Shown here piece by piece: positions 44,024 to 52,883 of a DNA stretch of 64,000 nt. The position numbers and the translations under genes were made by a program. How positions within the stretch are numbered: the first letter of the stretch is position 1; each line of letters begins with the position of its first letter. This stretch comes from Flavobacteriales bacterium (GTDB lineage: Bacteria; Bacteroidota; Bacteroidia; Flavobacteriales_D; Crocinitomicaceae). Under the pieces are notes generated by a model. That model made no database searches. It saw only the letters and a program-made list of their open reading frames with translations, and had not been told where the DNA came from. Location of the stretch: contig CANFRV010000004.1 of NCBI GenBank assembly GCA_947449575.1, positions 62,001-126,000 on the forward strand, in the 5' to 3' direction.

Positions 44024-45045
44024 ATCAGTTTTCTTTTTTTTCATTGGTAGGGATTGCTTTTTGTTTACAAAATTGTTCTGTAGTGAAAGAAAAAGAATTG
44101 ATTCAAAAAAACGACAACTTCACTTCTATACAATATACGGATTCAACCTGTTATTCAAGATCATTGATTACTGATGGACGAGTTGTTTATGCCGCTAATT
44201 CCAATGGAAAGATTTATTCATACAACGTACATTCTGAAAAGAAACGAACATTAAATAGTAACACACAACTCGAAGAATTGAGAGATATTTCGATAGTAAA
44301 TAAATTTATTTTCGGATTGCAAAGTGGAACAACTGGAAAATTAATTGAAATATCTCCTAAAAATAAAATTAGAATAATCGAATACGATTTTTGGAAAGGA
44401 ATCTTTCTGGACGCGATGGATTTTCATGCTAAAACAGGATTTATTTTAGGAGATCCTGTAGATAATAAATTTTCTCTTTTTTTCTCAAAAGATGGCGGGA
44501 AATCATGGAATCCTTGTAAAGGAGAAGTGAATTCTTTTGAAGGAGAAGCAGCCTTCGCAGCTAGTGGATCAACTGTTCAAGTTTTAGATGATTCAACTTT
44601 TATTTTTGTATCAGGCGGAAGCACGAGTCGATTCTTTAAATCAACAGATTGCGGTAAAACTTGGTCAAATTCAATAATCCCTTTTCGCAGTGGTGAAATT
44701 ACTGGCGCATTTTCTGTATGTTTTAAAAATAACATGGAAGGTGTTGCAGTGGGTGGTGATCATTCAAAATTTTCTACTACTGAAAAAACTTCTTTTTATA
44801 CAGCCGACGGCGGAATCACTTGGAATGAATCATTTTCTGGTTTAACAGGTTATAAATCTTGCGTGTATTATAAAAATGGAATCTATTATTCTTGTGGAAC
44901 AAATGGACTTGATTTTTCACGTGATAACGGTAAAAATTGGACTCATTTACTAACGAACAACTTTTTCTCTATGACCGCAAATAAACATTTTTTATTTGTT
45001 TCAGGACCCAAGGCAACGATAACTAAAATTAAATTAATTAAATAA
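44020..45045 (+). CDS. Asp-box (BNR/YCF48-like) beta-propeller lipoprotein
   Basis: A 341-aa envelope protein with a short lipoprotein-like signal (LVGIAFCLQNC). The mature part has at least four Asp-box motifs of the S/T-x-D-x-G-x-x-W type: FSKDGGKSWNPC, STDCGKTWSNS, TADGGITWNES and SRDNGKNWTHL, spaced about 45-60 residues apart. This indicates a sialidase-like or YCF48-like beta-propeller. Catalytic residues of true sialidases (arginine triad, Tyr/Glu) are not evident, so a binding or assembly role is more likely. It is coupled to the second lpxL by a 4-base overlap. Confidence 0.82.
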   Translation: MNQFSFFSLVGIAFCLQNCSVVKEKELIQKNDNFTSIQYTDSTCYSRSLITDGRVVYAANSNGKIYSYNVHSEKKRTLNSNTQLEELRDISIVNKFIFGLQSGTTGKLIEISPKNKIRIIEYDFWKGIFLDAMDFHAKTGFILGDPVDNKFSLFFSKDGGKSWNPCKGEVNSFEGEAAFAASGSTVQVLDDSTFIFVSGGSTSRFFKSTDCGKTWSNSIIPFRSGEITGAFSVCFKNNMEGVAVGGDHSKFSTTEKTSFYTADGGITWNESFSGLTGYKSCVYYKNGIYYSCGTNGLDFSRDNGKNWTHLLTNNFFSMTANKHFLFVSGPKATITKIKLIK

Positions 45046-45051
45046 GAAAAA

Positions 45052-45711
45052 ATGGATTACAACAATTTAGTTAAAGTAATAAAAGAACTCATTCAAGAAG
45101 ATTTTAAAGAAGAATCCACTGGTCACGATTGGCATCACATTCAACGTGTTTATTCTACCGCATGTTATATCCAAACAAAAGAAGGTGGAGACAGAATTGT
45201 CGTTGAATTAGCAGCCTTGTTGCATGATATTTCTGATCACAAATTTAACGGGGGGAAATTAAATGAAGGTGGAAAAGTAGCTTATGAATTGCTAATTGAA
45301 AATAATTGTGATGAAGTAATCGCACAACAAGTAAAAAAGATAATAGATAAAGTTTCATTCAAAGGTGCGAAGGTACATGATGAAGTTGAATCGTTAGAAG
45401 GTCAAATTGTTCAAGATGCTGATAGACTAGATGCTATTGGAGCTATTGGAATTGCTCGTGCTTTTGCTTTTGGAGGAAATCGAAACAGACCCATATACGA
45501 ACCGAGTTCTTTGCCTACTTTACATGATACTTTTGATTCATATGCAAATTCAAAAAGTCATACAATAAATCACTTTCATGAAAAATTACTACTTTTAAAG
45601 GATAGACTGCACACTGAAACAGCAAAAACGATTGGAAAACAAAGACATTCATATATGGAAGATTTTCTAATGCAGTTTCATGCAGAATGGGATTTAAATT
45701 CAACATTATAA
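45052..45711 (+). CDS. HD-domain phosphohydrolase (YedJ-like)
   Basis: A 219-aa metal-dependent hydrolase. HD-superfamily ligands are in order: HDWHHIQRVYSTA (His near residue 25), ALLHDISDHK (His-Asp near residues 65-66), and VQDADRLDAIGAIGIARAFAFGG (Asp near residue 123). The final motif and length match the YedJ subfamily, whose substrate is unresolved but likely a phosphorylated metabolite. It is cotranscribed, 6 bases after the propeller gene and 3 bases before the ROK kinase gene. Confidence 0.9.
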   Translation: MDYNNLVKVIKELIQEDFKEESTGHDWHHIQRVYSTACYIQTKEGGDRIVVELAALLHDISDHKFNGGKLNEGGKVAYELLIENNCDEVIAQQVKKIIDKVSFKGAKVHDEVESLEGQIVQDADRLDAIGAIGIARAFAFGGNRNRPIYEPSSLPTLHDTFDSYANSKSHTINHFHEKLLLLKDRLHTETAKTIGKQRHSYMEDFLMQFHAEWDLNSTL

Positions 45712-45714
45712 TCA

Positions 45715-46653
45715 ATGTTAAAACAGTTCGCATTAGGAATTGATATCGGAGGAACTAATTCAGCGTATGGATTGGTAGATAATTTAGGCAATATCGCTTA
45801 TGAAACAAGTATTCCCACAACTAATTTTGATCAAGCAGAAGATTTAGTGCTGGCTATTTTTAATGACCTACAACAACGAGATTTAATCGATTCTATCATT
45901 GGAATAAGTATTGGTGCGCCAAACGGGAATCACTTCACCGGAAATATAGAATACGCACCCAATTTAAAATGGAAAGGCATTATTCCTTTGGCTAAATTAT
46001 TTCAGGAAAAATTCAATAAACCATCTCAACTAACCAATGATGCCAATGCAGCAGCGATTGGAGAGAAACTATTTGGAAATGCGAAAGATTTGGCAAATTT
46101 CGTAACCATTACTTTAGGCACGGGACTTGGCAGTGGAATTATAATTGATAACAAAATTGTTTATGGAGAAGAAGGTTTTGCAGGAGAATTTGGTCACATC
46201 AGAGTTATTCCCAATGGCAGAATTTGTGGATGCGGAAGAAAGGGCTGCCTGGAAACATATGCATCTTCAACAGGAGTTAAACGCAGTATTCAGGAGCTAG
46301 ATTCAATCAATAAAAGTTCATCCATTCTTTTAAATATAGAACATCCAGAAGCGATAGATGTTTTTGAGGCAGCTAAAAATGGTGATTTATTTTCCAACGA
46401 GATCATTGAATTTACCGCTCAAATATTAGGATCATCACTAGCCGATTTTGCTTGTTTCTCCAATCCAAAAGCATACGTTTTATTTGGAGGAATTGCTCAA
46501 AGTGGAGAAAAGTTTGCTGAACGTGTTAAATTTTATTTAGAAGAAAGTCTTCTTTCGATATTCAAAAATAAAATAGAAATTAGGATCTCTTCATTACATG
46601 ATAAAAATGCTGCTATTCTTGGTGCTGCAGCGACCGTTTTTCTTAAAAAGTAA
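45715..46653 (+). CDS. ROK-family sugar kinase (glucokinase-like)
   Basis: A 312-aa ATP-dependent kinase for hexoses. N-terminal phosphate motif GIDIGGTNSAYGLVD, catalytic Asp region LTNDANAAAIGE, the ROK motif VTITLGTGLGSGII and the zinc site GHIRVIPNGRICGCGRKGCLETYASS. No DNA-binding domain, so an enzyme rather than a repressor. Glucose is the usual substrate, but GlcNAc or mannose is possible given the GH92 mannosidase gene 15 bases downstream. Confidence 0.92.
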   Translation: MLKQFALGIDIGGTNSAYGLVDNLGNIAYETSIPTTNFDQAEDLVLAIFNDLQQRDLIDSIIGISIGAPNGNHFTGNIEYAPNLKWKGIIPLAKLFQEKFNKPSQLTNDANAAAIGEKLFGNAKDLANFVTITLGTGLGSGIIIDNKIVYGEEGFAGEFGHIRVIPNGRICGCGRKGCLETYASSTGVKRSIQELDSINKSSSILLNIEHPEAIDVFEAAKNGDLFSNEIIEFTAQILGSSLADFACFSNPKAYVLFGGIAQSGEKFAERVKFYLEESLLSIFKNKIEIRISSLHDKNAAILGAAATVFLKK

Positions 46654-46668
46654 TAAAACTTTAGATAA

Positions 46669-49600
46669 ATGAAAAATCTACTCATAGTAATTTGCGCTTT
46701 GATTCCCTGCTTTGGTTATTTCGCTCAAGTTAAAACGAGTGTAGACGAACTAAAAAATGCTCAATCTATCAGGCAGAAATATATTGGTGCAGATCAACAT
46801 GATGTAGAGTTGAAGGTCAGTAAAACCTATTATGTGGATCCTTTTATTGGAACAGGTGGTCATGGTCATACTTACCCAGGAGCAAGCGCACCTTTTGGAA
46901 TGATGCAATTGAGTCCTGATACTCGATTTGATGGTTGGGATGGTTGTTCTGGTTATCATTATTCGGATTCAATTATTTACGGCTTTAGTCATACGCATCT
47001 GAGTGGAACCGGAGTTCCTGACTACTGTGATTTACTAATTGTGCCTCAATCTGGATCAGCTAAAATTAAACCTGGATATAGTCACAAGGATGGATATGGT
47101 GATAAATTTAGTCATGCTTCTGAAAAGGCAAGCCCAGGTTATTATGAAGTCCAACTATTGCAGCAACATATAAATGTGCGACTTGTTGCAGGCGATCACT
47201 CAGGTTTTCATGAATATACATTTCAAAATAAGAATGATAAAAAATTTATTCTTATCGATTTAGATCACAGAGATAAGTTACTGGATGCTCAAATCAAAAT
47301 AAATAATAAAAATTCAATTTCCGGGTTTAGAACTTCGCAAAGTTGGGCATCTGAACAACATTTTTACTTTCAGTTAGAAACAAATATTCCCTATAAAGAT
47401 GCTAAAATAATAACGAAAGATAATCAGCATAAATTACTCTTAGAATTCCCAATAGAGACTGAAAAAATAATGGTCAAAGTAGGGATTTCAGCTGTTGATA
47501 ACGTAGGTGCAAAAGCTAATTTGGACAAAGAAATACCAGGCTGGGATATGAATGCCCTTCGAGCTCAAACTGTCAAAAAATGGAATGAAGAATTAGAAAA
47601 AATAGACTTTTATTCAGACGACAAAGAGGTAATGATTAAATTTTACACCTCACTGTATCATTCTTTTCTAAATCCAAATCTTTTTAGTGATAGTGACGGT
47701 CGCTATAGAGGACGCGATAATACTATCCATTCATTAACAGGAAATGATAAACAATACAGTGTTTTTTCACTTTGGGACACCTATCGAGGAACGCATCCTT
47801 TGTTTACAATTACCCAGCAGAAAAGAACAAATGAATTTATTAGAACGTTCCTCAGGCAATATGACGAAGGAGGGGATTTACCAGTTTGGGAATTAGCAGG
47901 AAATGAGACTGAATGTATGATTGGATACCATTCCGTGTCAGTTATAGCAGATGCCTTTACAAAAAAAATAGTAGGATTTGATGCTGAAAAAGCTTTGAAA
48001 GCAATGATTGCTACCTCTAATTTCAATGAATCTGGTAAAGTTTCATTTACTAAAAATGGCTTCATTAGTCTTTCTGACGAGCCTGAATCAGTTTCAAAAG
48101 CACTAGAATATTCGTATGACCAGTTTTGCATCAGTCAAGTAGCTTCTGCAATTGGTGATAAGGTAAATCAAACTCATTATGAACTAGGAAGTTTAAATTT
48201 TATTAACAACTTTGATCCAAGGACAAAATTTATGAGAGCTCGAAGAAGTGGGCTTTGGTATTCTCCATTTGACCCATCTGAAGTGAACTTTAATTATACG
48301 GAAGCAAATAGCTGGCAATATTCACTTTATGCTCCTCATGCAGTTGGAGTTCTTAGTGATTTACTAGGAGGAAAAGATTCGCTTGCGATTTGGTTAGACA
48401 GATTATTTACAACAAAATCATCGCTTTCAGGCCGAAATCAAGCAGATATTACGGGATTAATTGGTCAATATGCGCATGGAAATGAACCTTCTCACCATAT
48501 TGCATATCTATATAATTACACCAATACCCCTCATAAAACACAATTCTACGTAGACAAAATACTGACAGAAATGTACAGTATTCAACCTGATGGTCTTTCT
48601 GGTAATGAAGATTGCGGGCAAATGTCATCCTGGTATGTCTTAAGTGCTTTAGGATTGTATCAAATTGCACCTGGAAATCCTTATTATGACTTCGGAAGAT
48701 GCCTGGCACAGAAAGCTTCCATCAATTTAGAAAATGGAGGAAAATTTACGATCTCTACCAGTAATAATTCAAATGAAAATAAATATATTCAGAAAATAAT
48801 ATTAAACAGTAAGGAAATTAAACGGCTTTATATCAGTCATTCCGAGATTATGGAAGGAGGAGAGCTTATTTTTGAGATGGGAAACTCACCAAACAGCGAA
48901 GTGGACTCTTATGAACACGCACCAACGATCTCAAAAATTCCAACTGATTTTACCCCTATCCCCTATTTTGAGCAAGAAAATAGAACTTTTAGTGATTCTA
49001 TGCAAGTTTCTATTAATTATCCACACCTCCAAAACAATACGTTTAGTATAAAATACACACTAGATGGCACAGACCCAACGGTAAAATCCAATGACTACTC
49101 CTCACCTATTAAACTTTCAAAATCGACCTTAATAAAAACTGCTCTCCTAAATAATACTTCGAAAAATATGGGATTTGCCGTTGAAAATGAATTCATAAAA
49201 AGAGATGCAACAATTTCTCTAGAACTGAAATCGACGTATTCTCATCAATATGCCGCAGGTGGGAAAAACGCTTTAATAGATGGAATAAAAGGTGGAAATG
49301 AATTTAGAACAGGAGATTGGCAAGGTTTTGAAGGTCAAGATTTAATGGCGGAAATATCTTTTTCAGAACCACGAATTTTATCAGAAATTGGGCTAAGTTG
49401 CATTCAAGACACCAAATCTTGGATATTCTTTCCACAATCAGTGACCTATGAAATTTCAATGGATGGGATTACTTTTAAACCACTAACAACTGCTGTCAAT
49501 ATTTCAAATAATGTAGGTAAACCAAATGCAAATTGGATATACACCTCTCAAACCAATACAAAAGAGCCAATTAGAAAAATAAGAGTTACAGGGAATAGTA

Positions 49601-49677
49601 TTGGAAAATGTCCTAAAGGTCATCTGGGAGAAGGTTTTGATGCATGGTTGTTTGCGGATGAGATTATTCTTCGTTAA
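46669..49677 (+). CDS. GH92 alpha-mannosidase with accessory C-terminal domains
   Basis: A calcium-dependent exo-alpha-mannosidase of 1002 aa. The signal peptide ends near CFGYFAQ. The GH92 N-terminal beta domain starts at YVDPFIGTGGHGHTYPGA. The catalytic (alpha/alpha)6 region includes SLWDTYRGTHPL and the active-site segment GLSGNEDCGQMSSWYVLSAL (about residues 640-660). Two extra domains follow: a chitobiase C-terminal-like module (YTLDGTDPTVKSNDY, near 796) and a discoidin-like sugar-binding domain at about 850-1000. The family trims alpha-linked mannose from N-glycans. It directly follows the ROK kinase gene, so cotranscription is likely. No T9SS signal is seen at the end. Confidence 0.94.
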   Translation: MKNLLIVICALIPCFGYFAQVKTSVDELKNAQSIRQKYIGADQHDVELKVSKTYYVDPFIGTGGHGHTYPGASAPFGMMQLSPDTRFDGWDGCSGYHYSDSIIYGFSHTHLSGTGVPDYCDLLIVPQSGSAKIKPGYSHKDGYGDKFSHASEKASPGYYEVQLLQQHINVRLVAGDHSGFHEYTFQNKNDKKFILIDLDHRDKLLDAQIKINNKNSISGFRTSQSWASEQHFYFQLETNIPYKDAKIITKDNQHKLLLEFPIETEKIMVKVGISAVDNVGAKANLDKEIPGWDMNALRAQTVKKWNEELEKIDFYSDDKEVMIKFYTSLYHSFLNPNLFSDSDGRYRGRDNTIHSLTGNDKQYSVFSLWDTYRGTHPLFTITQQKRTNEFIRTFLRQYDEGGDLPVWELAGNETECMIGYHSVSVIADAFTKKIVGFDAEKALKAMIATSNFNESGKVSFTKNGFISLSDEPESVSKALEYSYDQFCISQVASAIGDKVNQTHYELGSLNFINNFDPRTKFMRARRSGLWYSPFDPSEVNFNYTEANSWQYSLYAPHAVGVLSDLLGGKDSLAIWLDRLFTTKSSLSGRNQADITGLIGQYAHGNEPSHHIAYLYNYTNTPHKTQFYVDKILTEMYSIQPDGLSGNEDCGQMSSWYVLSALGLYQIAPGNPYYDFGRCLAQKASINLENGGKFTISTSNNSNENKYIQKIILNSKEIKRLYISHSEIMEGGELIFEMGNSPNSEVDSYEHAPTISKIPTDFTPIPYFEQENRTFSDSMQVSINYPHLQNNTFSIKYTLDGTDPTVKSNDYSSPIKLSKSTLIKTALLNNTSKNMGFAVENEFIKRDATISLELKSTYSHQYAAGGKNALIDGIKGGNEFRTGDWQGFEGQDLMAEISFSEPRILSEIGLSCIQDTKSWIFFPQSVTYEISMDGITFKPLTTAVNISNNVGKPNANWIYTSQTNTKEPIRKIRVTGNSIGKCPKGHLGEGFDAWLFADEIILR

Positions 49678-49775
49678 TAAGTTTTAGTAAAAATAGAATC
49701 TATGAGCGAGGAACTAATTAATAAAATAGATAAATTTACGCTGATTAAAAAAATAGAAATTTAATTTAAACTAAA

Positions 49776-51926
49776 ATGAAACAAATTAACATCTTACTTA
49801 TTACAATTACAATCTTTTTAACTTCTTTCTCGAGGGCTGACGAGGGAATGTGGTTTTTGATGAATATTGAAAGACTCAATCATAGAGATATGCAAAAAAT
49901 GGGACTTCAATTAACAACAGAAGAAATATATAGTATAAATCATTCCAGCTTAAAAGATGCCATCGTACAATTTAATGGGGGTTGTACAGCTGAATTAATT
50001 TCTAAAGAAGGATTAGTTCTTACGAATCATCATTGTGGATTTGATGCGATAGCTGAATTATCAACACCGGAAAAAGATTTATTAACGGATGGATACTGGG
50101 CAGCTAGTAGAAAAGAAGAATTAAAACCTGCTAGTCTTTATGTAAGATTCTTTGTGAGAATGGATGACGTTTCTAAACGAATTTTATCAAAATTAAACGA
50201 TAAAATGACGGAAGATGAAAGAAGTAAAGCAATCAATGCAGAAATTGCAGTTATAGAAAAAGAAAACAATGAAGGTGGAAAATACACTGTTTCTGTTCGT
50301 TCGTTTTTTCAAGGAAATGAATTTTATTACTTTGTATATCAAGATTACAAAGATGTTCGTTTAGTAGGAAATCCTCCAAGTAGCATTGGGAAATTTGGTG
50401 GAGATACTGATAATTGGGAATGGCCTCGACATACTGGAGATTTCTCCATGTTCAGAATTTATGCAGATGCAAATGGAAATCCTGCTGAATATTCTCTTTC
50501 TAACGTACCACTTGCCCCAAAACAACATTTGAAAATTAATATTGGTGGTGTGAAAGAAAATGACTTCGCAATGATTTTAGGATATCCTGGTCGTACAAAT
50601 CGTTGGATGCCTGCTGGAGGAATTGAACAAAATGTGAAATATGCTTATCCTGCGTGGGTTGAAGGTTCAAAACTAGGAATGGATAAAATGAAAATATATA
50701 TGGATCAATCAGATGAAGTTCGTCTGAACTATGCTGGCGCTTATGCTGGAATTGCCAACTACTGGAAAAATCGTCAAGGAATGATTGATGCTTTAACAAA
50801 AGCAAAAACTGCACAATTAAAAGCGATACAAGAAACTAAATTTGATAAATGGGCGAACAAAGCAGAAAATAAAGGGAAGTATGGCAATGTTATTAGCAAC
50901 ATTAACAAGTTTTACAGTTTAACTAATGAAAAATCACGTCATGATAATTATTTACAACAATTATTAAGAACTAGCGCATTTGGAACTATTTCTCGTTCTT
51001 TAGGAAAACAATTGGACAATTATGCAAAAGCAGATCCAAGTAAAAGAGCAACCATGGAAAATGAAATAAATGCTATGATTGATGATTTTTTCAAAAACAT
51101 TTATCTACCTGTAGAAAAAGATGTTTTAATTGCTCAATTAAATTTATACTCAACTAAATCTGTTGGATATCAAGTTTGCCCATTTGTTGAAAAATTAGGG
51201 AAAGAAAACAATTTCGATTTCTCTAAATACGTAAATGCAGCGTTCGAATTAAGTATGTTTACTTCGAAAGAAAGAATGAAAGCTTTCTTAGTTTTTCCAA
51301 ATGAAAATTTCTTAAACAATGACCCTCTGTTCCAACTTTCAACTGATTTGATAACTCACTTAAGTTCTAAATCGGATGAAATTGCTGCTGCCCAAAATGA
51401 TTTCATAGCCTCACAAAGATTACTTGTGGAAGGTTTGCGAGTTTCTAAAATTGGAACAATTCAGTATCCTGATGCCAATTCAACATTGCGATTAACCTAC
51501 GGAAAAGTCCGTGCTTTACCTGCGGACAAACGTAATGATGCAAAAGTGAATAACTACACTACAATGGATGGTATGGTCAAAAAATATAAAAAAGGAGATG
51601 CTGAATTTGACCTTCCTGTGAAATTACTAGAAATGAATAAAGCAAAAGATTACGGTCGTTTTGTAGACAAAGATGGTTCTTTCCACGTTTGTTTCTTAAC
51701 TGACAATGACATTACCGGTGGTAATTCAGGGTCTCCCGTATTAAATGGAAAAGGAGAATTGATTGGGTTAGCTTTTGATGGAAATATTGAAGCCATGGCT
51801 GGTGACGTAATCTTTGATCCTTCTTTGCAAAGAACAATTAATGTTGATATTCGTTACGTGTTATGGGTAATTGAAAATCTTTCGGGAGCAAAACATATTG
51901 TCTCTGAGATGGATGTAATAAAATAA
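49776..51926 (+). CDS. S46-family dipeptidyl-peptidase (DPP7-like)
   Basis: A 716-aa periplasmic serine exopeptidase releasing dipeptides, a Bacteroidota specialty in asaccharolytic nutrition. The signal peptide ends near residue 21 (FSRADEG). The protease halves carry His85 (VLTNHHCGFD), a central helical domain at about 290-560, and Ser651 (ITGGNSGSPVLN). Eighteen residues after the Ser is Gly669 (LAFDGN), where DPP11 enzymes have Arg. By the known rule this points to DPP7-like preference for hydrophobic P1 residues rather than Asp/Glu. It is monocistronic and closed by a strong terminator. Confidence 0.94.
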   Translation: MKQINILLITITIFLTSFSRADEGMWFLMNIERLNHRDMQKMGLQLTTEEIYSINHSSLKDAIVQFNGGCTAELISKEGLVLTNHHCGFDAIAELSTPEKDLLTDGYWAASRKEELKPASLYVRFFVRMDDVSKRILSKLNDKMTEDERSKAINAEIAVIEKENNEGGKYTVSVRSFFQGNEFYYFVYQDYKDVRLVGNPPSSIGKFGGDTDNWEWPRHTGDFSMFRIYADANGNPAEYSLSNVPLAPKQHLKINIGGVKENDFAMILGYPGRTNRWMPAGGIEQNVKYAYPAWVEGSKLGMDKMKIYMDQSDEVRLNYAGAYAGIANYWKNRQGMIDALTKAKTAQLKAIQETKFDKWANKAENKGKYGNVISNINKFYSLTNEKSRHDNYLQQLLRTSAFGTISRSLGKQLDNYAKADPSKRATMENEINAMIDDFFKNIYLPVEKDVLIAQLNLYSTKSVGYQVCPFVEKLGKENNFDFSKYVNAAFELSMFTSKERMKAFLVFPNENFLNNDPLFQLSTDLITHLSSKSDEIAAAQNDFIASQRLLVEGLRVSKIGTIQYPDANSTLRLTYGKVRALPADKRNDAKVNNYTTMDGMVKKYKKGDAEFDLPVKLLEMNKAKDYGRFVDKDGSFHVCFLTDNDITGGNSGSPVLNGKGELIGLAFDGNIEAMAGDVIFDPSLQRTINVDIRYVLWVIENLSGAKHIVSEMDVIK

Positions 51927-51943
51927 AGCAATAAAACTTCAGT

Positions 51944-51981
51944 GAAATAGGGTGATCAAATCAGGTCACCCTATTTTTTTT
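51944..51981 (+). terminator. Intrinsic terminator after S46 peptidase gene
   Basis: The stem AATAGGGTGA / TCACCCTATT with a 10-base loop and a T8 tail. It faces the convergent TerB/DnaJ gene. Confidence 0.9.
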
Positions 51982-52015
51982 CTCATTTTTCAAACTTCAG
52001 CAAGTTAAAAAATAA

Positions 52016-52879
52016 TTAATTTAAACTCTTTAAAACATATTCATAAGCCTCGTTTATTTTCACGAAGCGCTCATGTGCTATTTTTTGTTGAACTGCATTT
52101 TCGTTTGAAAAGGTATCTGGATGGTGCAGCTTTGCCATTTTACGATACGAAGCTTTAACTTGCGCTATTGTTGCGCCATTATCTAAGGATAGAATCTTAA
52201 AAGCACTGGTTAACATCGATGTATCAACTGATTTAGACCTAGAACTACTTGTTCTCTTTTTCTTGAATCCATAATAAGAATAGGTATTCAAGATACTTTC
52301 TAAATCCTCTTCCGCGACATTTAACAATAAAGCCATCTCCCTTAACAAAGCCATTTCGGCAGGAACTATTTCCCCATCAACCATGGAAATTCCTGCTAAA
52401 AAGTATAAAATGTGCGTTTTTTTCCCATAGTCTTTCACAAAATTATTGATCCACAATGCTACACTATCAACCTGAATCGGTTCTGACTTGTAGTATTCTA
52501 AAATTGTTTCTGAAAAGTTATAATAATTTTCAGGGAAATAAGTAAGAAAATATTTTTTTATATAGATATGTTTCTTCCCTGCATCTACTGTTTCCTTTTG
52601 AATCATTAAAACTGCCAAACAAAGATAGGCTTCAAATAAATTATCTCTTGTATGCGGCAAATTTTGTTTGAAAACTCCTTTCTCAACTTTTCTTAAGCCA
52701 TATCTTCGTTTCTGATATAAAAGCACAAGAATTAGAATTAGAATCGGAATTAAAAAAGCTAATGTTGCCGCCCAAACTGGTATAGATTCTTCTTTTACCG
52801 GCTGTTTTAAAATCGTTCCTACTGGACTTATTATCACTATAGAATGATGTATAGCGATTATAGAAAGTGATAGTGCCAT
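52016..52879 (-). CDS. Membrane-anchored TerB/DnaJ (DjlA-like) protein
   Basis: A 287-aa protein. It has an N-terminal hydrophobic region and a clear transmembrane helix (WAATLAFLIPILILILVLLY, about residues 34-53). A TerB-like helical domain lies at about 78-195 (HILYFLAGISMVDGEIVPAEMALL). A C-terminal J domain at about 225-287 retains the essential HPD (MAKLHHPDTF). The order membrane-TerB-J matches DjlA, a co-chaperone that recruits DnaK to the membrane. It lies 4 bases after the M16 peptidase gene and is the last gene of the DUF4494-pdxH-M16 run. Confidence 0.88.
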   Translation of the reverse strand: MALSLSIIAIHHSIVIISPVGTILKQPVKEESIPVWAATLAFLIPILILILVLLYQKRRYGLRKVEKGVFKQNLPHTRDNLFEAYLCLAVLMIQKETVDAGKKHIYIKKYFLTYFPENYYNFSETILEYYKSEPIQVDSVALWINNFVKDYGKKTHILYFLAGISMVDGEIVPAEMALLREMALLLNVAEEDLESILNTYSYYGFKKKRTSSSRSKSVDTSMLTSAFKILSLDNGATIAQVKASYRKMAKLHHPDTFSNENAVQQKIAHERFVKINEAYEYVLKSLN

Positions 52880-52883
52880 ACCT

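Noticed and set aside
44918-44923. CACGTG core, possible second parS
   Set aside because: The left flank is close but the right flank does not match, and it lies inside a gene.
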